Positions 8,015-17,201 are shown, counted from the first letter of the stretch. The stretch is 64,000 nt of DNA from Jiella sonneratiae (GCF_017353515.1 NZ_JAFMPY010000001.1:1-64000); one strand, 5' to 3'. Numbers and translations are program-made. The notes: generated by a model not told the origin, from the letters alone.

Positions 8015-9117
8015 GCGCGGCCCCGGGGGCGGCGTCGATCGAGGCCTACGCGACCCACGACGAAATCGACGGCGTGCCGCAGCCCTTCGTCACGCCGCAG
8101 CTCTTCGGTCACGGCCAAGCCTTCGGCGAGATGCTGGAGGCGCGGCGCTCCGGGCGGATGCACCACGCCTGGCTGCTGCAGGGCCCGGCGGGGATCGGCA
8201 AGGCGACTGCCGCCTTCTGCTTCGCGCGGCTGCTTTCCGGGGCGGCGACGCGGGAAGAGCCGGAAGCGACGATCGGCTTTCGCAGCGACGATCCGGTGTT
8301 CCGCCAGATCGCCATCGGCTCGCTGCCGGGGCTGATCCACGTCACCCGGCCGCCGGTCGAGCGCGGCACCGGCTTTCGCACCCAGATCACCGTCGAGGAG
8401 GTGCGCCGGCTCGGCCGCTTCTTCCACGCGACGGCGTCCGGCGAGGGCTGGCGGATCGCCATCGTCGATCCGGCCGACGACCTCAACCGCTCGGCCGCCA
8501 ACGCGCTTCTGAAGCTTCTCGAAGAGCCGCCGGCGCGCTCGCTCTTCCTCCTCGTCAACCACACGCCGGGCAGGCTCCTGCCGACCATCCGCTCGCGCTG
8601 CCGGCTCGCCCGTTTCGAAGAGCTCTCCGGCGACGAGCTGACGCGGGTGCTCGCCGCCTTCGGCCATCCGCTCGACCCGGACGATGCGGGAACCATCGTC
8701 CGCGCCGCCGAGGGCAGCGTGCGCCGCGCGCTGATGCTCGCCGCCAATGGCGGCGTCGAGATCGGCCGGACGCTGGAAACGCTGCTGTCCGCCGGCGAAC
8801 TCGACGTCAACGGCCTGCAGGCGCTGCTCGACCAGCTGACGGGGCGGGGGCGCGAAGCCTCCTTCGAGCTGTTCCTGTCGCTGCTGCTCGACCGCGTCGC
8901 CAGGGAGAGCCATCGCCGGCTCGAGGGGGCCGACATCGGCGCGGCAGCCGCCTTCGCCGAACTCTGGCAGGCCGAGAGCCGGCGCCTCGGCGAGGGAGCC
9001 GCCTTCAACCTCGACCGCAAGCAGATGGCGATGACGACGGCGAGCCGGTATTTCGCCCTGAAGGCGGCGCTGGAGCGCCGCCGCAGCCGCGACGAGGCAC
9101 TGGCGCTCGGCGATTGA
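8011..9117 (+). CDS. holB: DNA polymerase III delta' subunit
   Basis: Delta' is a stator subunit of the clamp loader. This 368-aa protein starts at the ATG overlapping the tmk stop. It has a Walker-A-like GPAGIGKATAA near residues 59-69. The adaptor segment VDPADDLNRSAANALLKLLEEPP is characteristic of DnaX/HolB proteins, and the SRC sensor motif is in TIRSRCRLARF. The four-cysteine zinc module of the E. coli protein is not evident. The C-terminal helical collar region follows. It is translationally coupled to tmk and lies about 110 bp upstream of metG, the usual alphaproteobacterial tmk-holB-metG-tatD arrangement. Confidence 0.95.
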   Translation: MSAAPGAASIEAYATHDEIDGVPQPFVTPQLFGHGQAFGEMLEARRSGRMHHAWLLQGPAGIGKATAAFCFARLLSGAATREEPEATIGFRSDDPVFRQIAIGSLPGLIHVTRPPVERGTGFRTQITVEEVRRLGRFFHATASGEGWRIAIVDPADDLNRSAANALLKLLEEPPARSLFLLVNHTPGRLLPTIRSRCRLARFEELSGDELTRVLAAFGHPLDPDDAGTIVRAAEGSVRRALMLAANGGVEIGRTLETLLSAGELDVNGLQALLDQLTGRGREASFELFLSLLLDRVARESHRRLEGADIGAAAAFAELWQAESRRLGEGAAFNLDRKQMAMTTASRYFALKAALERRRSRDEALALGD

Positions 9118-9229
9118 TTGAGCCGTCCGGGCAAATGCACTATCTGCCTCCAAGACAGACGACGTCTCGCCCCGCCCGGCGAGCGGAGCGCCGCGCACCC
9201 CTCAAGCAACCGATATCTGCGAAAGCACC

Positions 9230-10807
9230 ATGGCCGAACGCTATTACCTGACCACCGCGATCTCCTATCCGAATGGTCGTCCGCACATCGGCCACGCCTA
9301 CGAGTTCATCGCCACCGACGCGCTGGCACGGTTCAAGCGGCTCGACGGCTACGACGTGTTCTTCCTGACCGGCACGGACGAACACGGCATCAAGATGCTG
9401 CAGACCGCCCGCAGGGAGGGTCTCGAACCGCGCGCCTTCGCGGATGCCAACTCGGCCGAGTTCAAAAGGATGACGGCGGCGCTCGGCGGCTCGAACGACG
9501 ACTTCATCCGCACCTCCGAAGAGCGGCACTACGAGTCCTGCCGGGCGATCTGGCAGCGCATGGCCGAAGCCGGGGACATCTACAAGGACAGCTATTCCGG
9601 CTGGTACTCGGTGCGCGACGAAGCCTATTACGGCGAGGACGAGATCACCCTGAAGGAGGACGGCCAGCGCTACGGCCCGCAGGGGACGCCCGTCGAATGG
9701 GTCGAGGAGGAGAGCTACTTCTTCAGGCTCTCCGCCTATCAGGACCGGCTCCTCGAACTCTACGAGCAGAACCCCGACTTCATCGGCCCGGCCGAGCGGC
9801 GCAACGAGGTGGTCTCCTTCGTCAGGTCCGGCCTGCGCGATCTCTCCGTCTCGCGCACCACCTTCGACTGGGGCATTCCGGTCCCCGGCGACGAAAAGCA
9901 CGTGATGTATGTCTGGGTCGACGCGCTCACCAACTATCTGACCGCGACCGGCTTTCCGGGCGAGGGGGACCGCTCGGCCTTCTGGCCGGCGGACCTCCAC
10001 GTCATCGGCAAGGACATCGTGCGCTTCCACACGGTCTACTGGCCGGCCTTCCTGATGTCGGCGGGGCTGCCGCTGCCGAAGCGCGTCTTCGCCCACGGCT
10101 TCCTGTTCAATCGCGGGGAGAAGATGTCGAAGTCGGTCGGCAACGTCATCGACCCCTTTGCGCTGATCGACGCCTACGGCCTTGACCGGCTGCGCTATTT
10201 CCTGATGCGCGAGGTGCCGTTCGGCCAGGACGGCAACTACTCGCACGACGCCATCGTCAACCGCACGAATTCCGAGCTCGCCAACGACATCGGCAATCTC
10301 GCCCAGCGGTCGCTGTCGATGATCGCCAAGCATTGCAATGCCAAGGTTCCGACGCCAGGCGCGCTGACCAATGCCGACGAGGCGATCCTCGCCGAGGCGC
10401 GACGCCTCCTCGTCGGCGCGCGGGAGGCGATCGACCGGCAGGAGATCCATGCCGTGCTCGCCGCGATCGTCGCCCTCGTCTCGGCGACCAACCGCTATTT
10501 CGCCGGCGAGGAGCCCTGGGCGCTGAGGAAGACCGATCCCGAGCGCATGGGAACGGTGCTCTACGTGACCGCCGAGGTGGTGCGGCGCGTGGCGATCCTG
10601 CTGCAGCCCTTCGTGCCGGAGAGCGCGGGCAAGCTTCTCGACGTCCTCGGCGTCGCCCCGGACCGGCGCAGCTTCTCGGAACTTGCGCCGGAGCGGGCGC
10701 TGGCGCCCGGCAGCGACCTCCCGGCGCCGCAGCCCGTGTTCCCGCGCTTCGTCGATCCGCTCGCCGAAGAAGGCGCGAAGGGCGGTGCGAAGGGCGGCGG
10801 CCGATGA
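9230..10807 (+). CDS. metG: Methionyl-tRNA synthetase
   Basis: MetG charges tRNA-Met in the cytoplasm. The class I signature PHIGH is at residues 18-22 and KMSKS at about 298-302. The stem-contact fold and anticodon-binding helical domain follow. At 525 residues it is the short form without a C-terminal EMAP/Trbp111-like dimerisation domain; the C-terminus ends in a lysine/glycine-rich tail ([13 protein letters not shown]). Its stop region overlaps the start of the TatD gene (ATGA at 10804), so the two are translationally coupled. Confidence 0.97.
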   Translation: MAERYYLTTAISYPNGRPHIGHAYEFIATDALARFKRLDGYDVFFLTGTDEHGIKMLQTARREGLEPRAFADANSAEFKRMTAALGGSNDDFIRTSEERHYESCRAIWQRMAEAGDIYKDSYSGWYSVRDEAYYGEDEITLKEDGQRYGPQGTPVEWVEEESYFFRLSAYQDRLLELYEQNPDFIGPAERRNEVVSFVRSGLRDLSVSRTTFDWGIPVPGDEKHVMYVWVDALTNYLTATGFPGEGDRSAFWPADLHVIGKDIVRFHTVYWPAFLMSAGLPLPKRVFAHGFLFNRGEKMSKSVGNVIDPFALIDAYGLDRLRYFLMREVPFGQDGNYSHDAIVNRTNSELANDIGNLAQRSLSMIAKHCNAKVPTPGALTNADEAILAEARRLLVGAREAIDRQEIHAVLAAIVALVSATNRYFAGEEPWALRKTDPERMGTVLYVTAEVVRRVAILLQPFVPESAGKLLDVLGVAPDRRSFSELAPERALAPGSDLPAPQPVFPRFVDPLAEEGAKGGAKGGGR

Positions 10808-11604
10808 GCCTTTTCCTCGTCGACAGCCACTGCCACCTCGATTTTCCGGATTTCGAGGGCGAGCGGGCGGATCTCGTCGCCCGCGCCAGGGAACAGGGGG
10901 TCCGGCGCTTTGTGACGATCTCGACCTTCGTTTCGAAGTTCGAGCGGCTGATGGCGATCACCCGGGAGTTCGACGAGGTCTATGCCTCGGTCGGCACGCA
11001 TCCGCACAATGCAGCGGAGGAGCCTGACGTGACGGTGGCACAGCTCGTCGACCTCTCCGGCCGCGACAAGGTGGTCGCGATCGGCGAGGCCGGGCTCGAC
11101 TATCATTACGACAAGAGCCCCCGCGACGTTCAGGCCAAGGTTTTTCGCACCCATATCGAAGCGGCGCGCGAGACGCAGCTGCCGCTGGTCATCCATGCGC
11201 GGCAGGCCGACGAGGACGTGATCCGGATCCTCGAAGAGGAGAGCGGGAAGGGGGCCTTCCCCTTCATTCTCCACTGCTTCTCGTCGGGCCGCGCGCTGGC
11301 GGAGGCCGGCCTCGCACTCGGCGGTTACGTGTCGTTCTCCGGCATCCTGACCTTCAGGAATTCGGCCGACATCCGCGAGATCGCCGCCGAGGTTCCGATG
11401 GATCGCCTGCTCGTCGAGACCGACGCGCCCTATCTCGCGCCGCCGCCGCACCGGGGAAAACGCAACGAGCCGGCCTTCGTGCGCCACACCGCCGCGGTGC
11501 TGGCCGAGGTCAAGGGCGTCGACCTCGACAGCATCGCGCGCCAGACCACGGACAATTTCTTCCGGTTGTTCGGGCGCATCGCCGATCCGCGCCCGGCCGG
11601 CTGA
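10804..11604 (+). CDS. TatD family metal-dependent deoxyribonuclease
   Basis: TatD-family proteins are Mg-dependent DNases of the amidohydrolase-like TIM-barrel fold. This one has DSHCHLD at residues 7-13 (metal-binding HxH), [10 protein letters not shown] in the middle and the conserved [20 protein letters not shown] near the C-terminus, in a typical length of 266 aa. It starts in the ATGA overlap with metG. Genome context (tmk-holB-metG) matches the YcfH branch, so a role in DNA repair or turnover is likely, but the substrate is not determined here. Confidence 0.93.
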   Translation: MSLFLVDSHCHLDFPDFEGERADLVARAREQGVRRFVTISTFVSKFERLMAITREFDEVYASVGTHPHNAAEEPDVTVAQLVDLSGRDKVVAIGEAGLDYHYDKSPRDVQAKVFRTHIEAARETQLPLVIHARQADEDVIRILEEESGKGAFPFILHCFSSGRALAEAGLALGGYVSFSGILTFRNSADIREIAAEVPMDRLLVETDAPYLAPPPHRGKRNEPAFVRHTAAVLAEVKGVDLDSIARQTTDNFFRLFGRIADPRPAG

Positions 11605-11655
11605 CCGCCGCCCCGGACCACGTCGCAAGAGCTCATCCCGGAAGACTGTGAAGAC

Positions 11656-12462
11656 ATGACAGACCGGCTGCGCCTCACCATCCTCGGCTGCTCGTCGTCT
11701 CCGGGCGTGCCGCGCATCAACGGCGACTGGGGCGCCTGCGACCCGGCAAATCCGAGGAACCGTCGGCTGCGCGCCGCGGCGCTCATCGAGCGCCTCGGCC
11801 CGGACGGCGTGACCACCGTTGCGATCGACTGCGGCCCGGATTTTCGCGAGCAGATGCTGGCCGCGAAGGTGACGCGGCTCGACGCGGTGCTGCTCACCCA
11901 TCCGCATGCCGACCATTTTCACGGCGTCGACGACCTGCGCGGCTTCATGCTCGCCCAGAAGACGCGGATCGCCGTCTATTCCGACGACGCCACCCATGAG
12001 CGGGTCCACGAGGCGTTCCGCTACTGCTTCGAGACCCCGCGGGGCAGCAACTATCCGCCGATCATCCGCCGCCTCGCGATCGAGCCCGGCCGGGGCTTCG
12101 CGGTCGACGGACCGGGCGGCCCGATCGACGTCGAGCCGTTCCTGCAGATCCACGGATCGATCCATTCGCTCGGCTTCCGCTTCGGCCCGATGGTCTATGC
12201 GACGGATGTCTCGGACTTTCCCGACGCGGCCGTCGCGGCGATCCGCGGCGCCGAGCACATCGTCATCGACTGCCTGCAATACCGGCCGCATCCGAGCCAT
12301 CTCAGCGTCGAACAGGCGCTCGCATGGATCGAGCGGCTCGGCGTGCCGCAGGCGACGTTCACCCACATGCACACGCCGCTCGACTACGCGACGCTCTGCC
12401 GCGAGCTGCCGCAGAACGTCCGGCCGGGTTACGACGGCCTCGTCGTCGAACTGCCGCTGTGA
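11656..12462 (+). CDS. Metallo-beta-lactamase-fold hydrolase (PhnP-like)
   Basis: This 268-aa protein carries the HxHxDH metal motif (HPHADH at 82-87) with later histidine and aspartate ligands, and begins with TILGCSSSPGVPRINGDWG, typical of the PhnP/phosphodiesterase-like branch. PhnP-type enzymes hydrolyse cyclic phosphates, but no phosphonate genes are nearby. Conservation downstream of metG-tatD in Alphaproteobacteria suggests a general RNA or nucleotide role rather than phosphonate use. Its stop overlaps the GTG start of the next gene (GTGA at 12459). Confidence 0.88.
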   Translation: MTDRLRLTILGCSSSPGVPRINGDWGACDPANPRNRRLRAAALIERLGPDGVTTVAIDCGPDFREQMLAAKVTRLDAVLLTHPHADHFHGVDDLRGFMLAQKTRIAVYSDDATHERVHEAFRYCFETPRGSNYPPIIRRLAIEPGRGFAVDGPGGPIDVEPFLQIHGSIHSLGFRFGPMVYATDVSDFPDAAVAAIRGAEHIVIDCLQYRPHPSHLSVEQALAWIERLGVPQATFTHMHTPLDYATLCRELPQNVRPGYDGLVVELPL

Positions 12463-12935
12463 CCGGGCCTGCGCGCGAGCCGGAACCGGAGGCCCCGCCA
12501 TCCGGCACCGCCGAGGCTCCGATCGCGCGTGAAAACCCGTTGAGACGGATGAAGCGCGCCGCGCGGCGGCTCCGGCGCGACGTGCTGGTCCTCTGGCTCG
12601 CCGCGCGCGACCCGCAGACGCCGGTCTTCGCCAAACTCGTCGCCGGAGCCGTCGCCGCCTATGCGCTGTCGCCGATCGATCTCGTGCCGGACTTCGTGCC
12701 GGTGCTCGGTCTTCTCGACGATCTGCTGATCGTGCCGCTCGGCATCATGCTCGCGGTCAGGCTGATCCCGCCCGACCGGCTCGAAGCGCTGCGGCGCGCG
12801 GCCGACCGCCGTCTCGACCGGCCGACGAGCGTCGCGGGCGCCGTCATCGTCGCGGCGATCTGGCTCGGCCTCAGCGGACTTGCCGCCGCGCTCGTCCTCG
12901 ACCGGCCGGGCGTCGGCTGGCCCGGTATGGACTGA
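12459..12935 (+). CDS. DUF1232 (YkvA-like) membrane protein
   Basis: I start it at the GTG (12459) overlapping the upstream stop, which gives 158 aa. The N-terminus is proline-rich and then strongly basic (RRMKRAARRLRRD). The DUF1232 core is AYALSPIDLVPDFVPVLGLLDD, which forms a hydrophobic hairpin, followed by another hydrophobic segment near the C-terminus (GAVIVAAIWLGLSGLAAALV). The family is widespread in bacteria and has no firmly established function. The final codons and stop are the first unit of a 15-bp tandem repeat. Confidence 0.85.
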   Translation: MTGPAREPEPEAPPSGTAEAPIARENPLRRMKRAARRLRRDVLVLWLAARDPQTPVFAKLVAGAVAAYALSPIDLVPDFVPVLGLLDDLLIVPLGIMLAVRLIPPDRLEALRRAADRRLDRPTSVAGAVIVAAIWLGLSGLAAALVLDRPGVGWPGMD

Positions 12936-12970
12936 CTCGACATGGACTGACTCGACATGGACCGGCTCGG
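12927..12970. repeat. 15-bp tandem repeat spanning a stop codon
   Basis: ATGGACTGACTCGAC occurs at 12927-12941 and again at 12942-12956, followed by a diverged third copy (ATGGACCGGCTCGG). The first unit contains the last two codons and the stop of the DUF1232 gene, so each intact unit repeats Met-Asp-stop. Slipped-strand duplication is the simplest origin. Confidence 0.85.
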
Positions 12971-13357
12971 CAGAGGTTCTGGCCGGCAGCGGCGCCGGGA
13001 CGTTGGGGCGTTGAGGCCTGGTTGACCATGTCGCGAAGTCGGCGTCGCAAATCGCCGCTCGGTCTGGCACGGTCCGGGTTTCGTCGCCAGGATGAACCGT
13101 CCGGTGAAAGCACGCGCCGTCGCGCTGGTGTCGCGTTGCACTGGGGCCGCGGTCGCTCGCATCGTCGTGCGCTCGAACGACGCCGGGATCGGGCCACGGG
13201 CTTGCCGTACGGCTCTGACATTTCAGTTCCATAATCTATCTTATGCCACTTGGCTGTCGTGGTGATCGTGACGTCATGCGCTGCCGTGCGGCTGAGGCTT
13301 CGTCCTCAGCCCTCCTGAGACGGCTCTCCCCGCCGCGCGGAGCGCCGGCTGTCCCGC
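12971..13357. other. Intergenic region with one hairpin
   Basis: No credible gene is seen. A perfect 8-bp hairpin (GGCTGAGG at 13290-13297 and CCTCAGCC at 13304-13311, loop CTTCGT) lies 47 bases beyond the end of the minus-strand GFA gene. It lacks a U-tract. A more AT-rich patch lies around 13225-13245. Confidence 0.45.
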
Positions 13358-13750
13358 TCAGGACCGAAAATCGGCCGCGTCCTCCCGGTCGCGCAAATAG
13401 CGGCGCAGATGCGGAAACGGCGGAAGCCAGGTTTCCCGGCGGATCGTCCACAGTTCGTAGCTCGGCGCGAACTGGTCCGGCGCGTCCAGCGCGCCGAGAT
13501 GCACCTCGATCTCGCCCGGGCTGGTCGAGAACACCGACGAGCCGCAACGCGGACAGAAATGCCGCCCGGCATAGGCCGCCGTCTCACCTTCGATCGCGAC
13601 CGCGCTCTCGGCGAAAATGGCGGAGGCGTGAAACGGCGCGCCGTGATGCTTGCGGCAGTCGAGGCAGTGGCAGAGGCCGACGCGGTCGGGCCGGCCCGAC
13701 GCCACCAGCCGCACGGCACCGCAGAGACATCCGCCGGTGAAATGGTCCAT
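13358..13750 (-). CDS. GFA/CENP-V-fold zinc protein
   Basis: This 130-aa protein has the three zinc-cysteine clusters of the GFA family: CLCGA at residues 8-12, CHCLDCRKHHG at about 27-37 and CPRCGS at about 66-71. The family is named after a glutathione-dependent formaldehyde-activating protein, but most members, including short single-domain ones like this, have no proven substrate. I start at the ATG giving MDHFTGGCLCG; longer upstream translation would be arginine-rich and unlike the family. It stands alone in an otherwise repeat-rich region. Confidence 0.88.
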   Translation of the reverse strand: MDHFTGGCLCGAVRLVASGRPDRVGLCHCLDCRKHHGAPFHASAIFAESAVAIEGETAAYAGRHFCPRCGSSVFSTSPGEIEVHLGALDAPDQFAPSYELWTIRRETWLPPFPHLRRYLRDREDAADFRS

Positions 13751-13968
13751 GGCTCGGCTCCCTGGCGATTTCGTCGCAGAACGTCGTCGGTCGGCATGCA
13801 TCGGGCGGTGATGCGCCCCGGTCCGCCGCCCTGCGACGCAGATTGCGGCAGAATGCCGGAACCGTGCGTCGCCGCGAAGCCTCACGCCGATCGACGGCGC
13901 GGTTTTTCCCGTCGTCGAACGCTGGAGCGTGCGGGCGGACGAAGACGGACACCGCCCGACGTCCCGCA
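13751..13968. other. Intergenic region upstream of the GFA gene
   Basis: No gene or motif can be supported here. Together with the adjacent repeat tract and palindromic element, it forms a 395-bp gene-free stretch before mazG. Confidence 0.4.
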
Positions 13969-14020
13969 CTCTCCCTCTCCCTCTCCCTCTCTCTCTCTCT
14001 CTCTGTCTCTGTCTGTTTTC
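13969..14020. repeat. Polypyrimidine CT/CTCTCC microsatellite
   Basis: Bases 13969-14004 are an uninterrupted pyrimidine run made of CTCTCC units followed by CT dinucleotides. It continues as GTCTCTGTCTG to 14020. Such homopurine-homopyrimidine tracts are length-variable and can adopt triplex structures. It is unusual in this otherwise GC-rich, mixed-sequence chromosome. Confidence 0.9.
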
Positions 14021-14026
14021 GCGTGC

Positions 14027-14072
14027 GCATAATCCGTTGCGAAAACCGGTTCGCACGTCTGAAGATCATGCT
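14027..14072. repeat. Dispersed palindromic repeat, copy 1
   Basis: It runs from GCATAATCC through the core GAAAACCGGTTCG to GATCATGCT. It matches the reverse complement of 33992-34037 along nearly its whole 46-bp length. The ends are inversely related (GCAT-ATCC and GATCATGC). This belongs to the short palindromic intergenic repeats common in Hyphomicrobiales. Confidence 0.8.
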
Positions 14073-14145
14073 CTAGAAGCCGCATCGGACCATCCATGTT
14101 CACCGCGCCGGTCCGCCCGCGTCTCATCCGTCTGGAGCATGCCCC

Positions 14146-15078
14146 ATGGAACACTCCCGTGACATCGCCCGTCTCGTCGAGATCATGGCCGCGCTGCGCC
14201 ATCCCGAGACCGGCTGCCCGTGGGACGTCGAACAGGATTTTTCGACGATCGCGCCATACACCGTCGAGGAGGCTTACGAGGTCGCCGACGCCATCGAGCG
14301 CGACGACGCGGTCGACCTCAAGGAGGAACTCGGCGACCTCTTGCTGCAGGTCGTCTATCACGCGCGGATCGCCGAGGAGCGCGGCCTCTTCGGCTTCGGC
14401 GACGTCGTCGAGGCGATCACCCGGAAGATGATCCGCCGCCATCCGCACGTCTTCGGCGACGCCGAGGCCCGCTCGGCGCGAAGCGCCAAGGGACAGTGGG
14501 AGCGGATCAAGGCCGAGGAGAAGGCCGAGCGCCGGGCGGCGCGCGCAACCGCTCCGACGGTGCGGCTTTCGGAGGCGGCCTCGCCGGCGCGGCTCGCAGA
14601 GTCGGCTTCACCGGCGCGCGTCTCGCAGGCGGCTTCGCCGGCCGGGGCGACCGTCGCCGAGGACGATCTGCCCGGCCATCTCGACACGGTGCCGGCCGCC
14701 CTGCCCGCTCTGACGCTGGCCTTCAAGGTTCAGGCGCGGGCCGCCGCCGTCGGCTTCGACTGGGACCGGCCGGAGCCGATCCTCGCAAAGCTCGACGAGG
14801 AGATCGGCGAACTCGCGGAGGTGGTCGCAGCAAGCGACACCGACGCCGTCGAAGCGGAGATGGGCGACGTGATCTTCTCGGTCGTCAATCTGGCGCGCTG
14901 CCACGGCGTCGACCCGGAAAAGGCGCTGCGGCGCTGCGTCCGCAAGTTCCGCGACCGCTTCGGCTTCATCGAGCGGGGGCTTGCGGCGTCGGGCCGGACG
15001 CTCGACGAGGCGAGCCTCGACGAGATGGAAGCGCTGTGGGTCGCGGCCAAGGCAAACGGCGTCGGGGCGCAAGGCTGA
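14146..15078 (+). CDS. mazG: Nucleoside triphosphate pyrophosphohydrolase MazG
   Basis: MazG hydrolyses (d)NTPs to NMP and pyrophosphate. Both tandem MazG domains are present. The first (residues about 1-120) has CPWDVEQDF, the EEAYEV helix and EELGDLLLQVVYH. The second (about 190-300) has LDEEIGELAEV and EAEMGDVIFSVVNLAR, with the E-E-x-x-E and E-x-x-D metal motifs. Between them lies an unusual low-complexity linker with three near-identical 9-residue units (residues 141-167). The total length is 310 aa, longer than the usual 260-280 because of the linker. It converges on kduD. Confidence 0.95.
   Translation: MEHSRDIARLVEIMAALRHPETGCPWDVEQDFSTIAPYTVEEAYEVADAIERDDAVDLKEELGDLLLQVVYHARIAEERGLFGFGDVVEAITRKMIRRHPHVFGDAEARSARSAKGQWERIKAEEKAERRAARATAPTVRLSEAASPARLAESASPARVSQAASPAGATVAEDDLPGHLDTVPAALPALTLAFKVQARAAAVGFDWDRPEPILAKLDEEIGELAEVVAASDTDAVEAEMGDVIFSVVNLARCHGVDPEKALRRCVRKFRDRFGFIERGLAASGRTLDEASLDEMEALWVAAKANGVGAQG
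14566..14646 (+). repeat. Three 27-bp in-frame repeats in the MazG linker
   Basis: Units at 14566-14592, 14593-14619 and 14620-14646 encode LSEAASPAR, LAESASPAR and VSQAASPAG. The DNA units are diverged but alignable. The reading frame is kept, and the units extend the flexible linker between the two MazG domains. Confidence 0.85.
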
Positions 15079-15178
15079 GCGGCATGCCGCGGGTCGGGCC
15101 GGGCCGGCGGATCGAGCCCCGGCGGAAAGGATCACGGCAGCCCATCGAAAGCGGATTTCCGCAAGAAACCGCTGCGGC

Positions 15179-15937
15179 TCAGCGGGCCAGCCAGCCGCCG
15201 TCGACCGGCAGGATCGCCCCGTGGACGTAGCGGGCCGCGTCCGAGGCGAGAAACACCGCCGCGCCGCCGATGTCCGACGGCGCGCCCCAGCGCCCGGCCG
15301 GAATGCGGCCGAGAATCGCCGCCGACCGGTCCTCGTCGGCCCGCAGCGCCGCCGTGTTGTTGGTGACGATGTAGCCCGGAGCGATGGCGTTGACGTTGAC
15401 GTCCTTGGCCGCCCATTCGCAGGCGAGCAGCCTGGTGATGCCGGCCATGCCGTGCTTCGACGCGGTGTAGCTCGCCACCCGGATGCCGCCCTGAAAGGTC
15501 AGGACCGAGGCGATGTTGACGATGGCGCCGTGGCGGTCGTCGGCGATCGCCGCGCTGCCGAAGGCCTTGGACAGGAAGAACGCCGTCTTGAGGTTGACGT
15601 CGATGACGTCGTCCCAGTCGGATTCGGAAAAGTCGACGGCGTCGGCGCGGCGGATGATGCCGGCATTGTTGACGAGGATGTCGAACGGGCCCTTGTCCTT
15701 CGCTGCCGCCTCGAACGCCGCGACGGCCGCGTCCATGTCCGCAAGGTCGACGCGGTGCTCGCTGGACACCCCGCCCGATCCGGCGATCATCGCCCGCGTC
15801 GCCGCCATGGAGGAGCGGCCGACGCAGGCGACCTGCGCCCCGGCCTCGGCGAGCGCCACGGCGATCCCCTGCCCGATGCCGGTGTTGGCGCCGGTGACGA
15901 AGGCGCGCTTGCCCGAAAGGTCGAAGGGCGAGGTCAC
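15179..15937 (-). CDS. kduD: 2-deoxy-D-gluconate 3-dehydrogenase / DKI reductase (SDR family)
   Basis: KduD reduces 2,5-diketo-3-deoxygluconate to KDG with NAD(P)H in uronate breakdown. The 252-aa protein is a classical short-chain dehydrogenase: TGANTGIGQG cofactor motif near residue 15, NNAGI, and the catalytic S-Y-K set (NIASV, then SYTASKHG). It ends with LPVDGGWLAR, typical of KduD. Its start overlaps the kduI stop by four bases (15934-15937), so they are co-translated. Context with kduI, kdgF and uxaC supports this specific role over a generic SDR. Confidence 0.9.
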   Translation of the reverse strand: MTSPFDLSGKRAFVTGANTGIGQGIAVALAEAGAQVACVGRSSMAATRAMIAGSGGVSSEHRVDLADMDAAVAAFEAAAKDKGPFDILVNNAGIIRRADAVDFSESDWDDVIDVNLKTAFFLSKAFGSAAIADDRHGAIVNIASVLTFQGGIRVASYTASKHGMAGITRLLACEWAAKDVNVNAIAPGYIVTNNTAALRADEDRSAAILGRIPAGRWGAPSDIGGAAVFLASDAARYVHGAILPVDGGWLAR

Positions 15938-16758
15938 TTGAGGTCTCCCATCTGCACCATGTCGACGTCCTTGTAGTCGACGTTGTCGCCGGCCATCGCC
16001 CAGATGAAGGTGTAGGAGGCGGTGCCGGCGCCGCAGTGGATCGACCAGGGGGGCGACAGGATGCCCTCCTCGTTCTTCACGACGAGATGCCGCGTCTCCC
16101 CCGGCTCGCCCATCATGTGGAAGACCCGGGCATCCTCCGGCAGGCCGATATAGAGATAGGCCTCCGAGCGGCGATCGTGGACATGCGCCGGCATCGTGTT
16201 CCAGACCGAGCCGCCGTGCAGCGTCGTCATGCCGACGACGAGTTGGCAGCTCTCCATCACGTCGGGATGCACGAACTGGAAGATCGAGCGGTCGTTGGAG
16301 GTCTCGGCGGCGCCGAGGTCGACCCGCTTGGCGGCGTCGATCGTCACCAGCCGCGTCTCGAGGCTGCGATGGGCGGGCGCCGACAGGACGTAGAACTTCG
16401 CACCGGTTCCGGAAAAGCCGAGCGGCCCGTCGCCCATGCCGACATAAAGCATGTCGCGGTGGCCGAGCGCGTGGCTGCCCGAGCCGGTGGTGACCGTTCC
16501 GGCCTCGCCGATATTGACGACCACCGCCTCGCGCCGGTCGAGGAAGCCCGGCGTCCCGGTCTCCTTGGCCGAGGCGAGTTCGAGCGTGCCTGCCGCAGGC
16601 ACCGCGCCGCCGACGATCAGGCGGTCATAATGGCTGTAGACGAGGCTGACCTCGCCGGGACGGAACAGGCCCTCCATCAGGAACTCGGCCCTCAGGGCCG
16701 CGGTGTCGAAGGTCTTGGCATGGCGCGGGTCGATCGCCTGGCGGGTTTCGATTGTCAT
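15934..16758 (-). CDS. kduI: 5-dehydro-4-deoxy-D-glucuronate isomerase
   Basis: KduI isomerises 5-keto-4-deoxyuronate, the product of unsaturated uronate ring opening, to 2,5-diketo-3-deoxygluconate. The 274-aa length matches the family (about 278 in E. coli). The cupin metal site is visible in PAHVHDRRSEAYLY, with a late histidine in the PPWSIHCGAGT segment. The start ATG is preceded by AAGGGGA at a good distance. It is the first gene of the kduID pair and lies 113 bp downstream of the kdgF-like cupin gene. Confidence 0.95.
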   Translation of the reverse strand: MTIETRQAIDPRHAKTFDTAALRAEFLMEGLFRPGEVSLVYSHYDRLIVGGAVPAAGTLELASAKETGTPGFLDRREAVVVNIGEAGTVTTGSGSHALGHRDMLYVGMGDGPLGFSGTGAKFYVLSAPAHRSLETRLVTIDAAKRVDLGAAETSNDRSIFQFVHPDVMESCQLVVGMTTLHGGSVWNTMPAHVHDRRSEAYLYIGLPEDARVFHMMGEPGETRHLVVKNEEGILSPPWSIHCGAGTASYTFIWAMAGDNVDYKDVDMVQMGDLK

Positions 16759-16871
16759 CGCTTCGGTCCCCTTGTTTCGATGTCGTCGGTTTCTGTGTCG
16801 TCTCGGGCCATGGCTTCGCCGACCGGCCGATGGCGGCCTGCGGGTCGGCTTCGGACCGGTGAGGCGGCCGG

Positions 16872-17201
16872 TCAGGCCGGCAGGAAGTCCTCGCGGGCCG
16901 GGGTGAACACGTCGATCAGGCTGCCGCCGGTCGCCGTCTCGGCGGAATGGCAGGCATTCGAGGGCACCACGACCCCCTCGCCTTCGCTGATCGTCCTGGC
17001 GACGCCGGCGATGGTGTAGGTGAAGCTGCCGGACTTCACGTAGGAAGACTGAAGATGCGGATGCGCATGTTCGGCGCCCACCCCGCCCGGCTGGAACTCC
17101 ACCTCGACGACCATCATCTCGGGCGTATGGGCGAGGATGCGCCGACGCGTCGAGGCGTCGACGGTCACCCATGCGCCCGCGGTGTCGGCATCGCTCGCCA
17201 T
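16872..17201 (-). CDS. kdgF: KdgF-like cupin, unsaturated uronate ring-opening
   Basis: KdgF catalyses linearisation of 4,5-unsaturated monouronates from pectin and alginate lyases. This 109-aa single-domain cupin has the metal motif GVGAEHAHPHLQSSYV and the second cupin motif GVVVPSNACHSAE, ending VFTPAREDFLPA as in KdgF proteins. I chose the ATG giving MASDADTAG. It lies between the fructuronate-reductase-type gene and kduI on the same strand, so the order of reactions KdgF then KduI then KduD is encoded side by side. Confidence 0.85.
   Translation of the reverse strand: MASDADTAGAWVTVDASTRRRILAHTPEMMVVEVEFQPGGVGAEHAHPHLQSSYVKSGSFTYTIAGVARTISEGEGVVVPSNACHSAETATGGSLIDVFTPAREDFLPA

Noticed and set aside
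13751-14060. Arg-rich N-terminal extension of the GFA protein
   Set aside because: An in-frame extension upstream of MDHFTGG would cross the microsatellite and translate to repetitive Arg/Glu; the shorter start matches the family.
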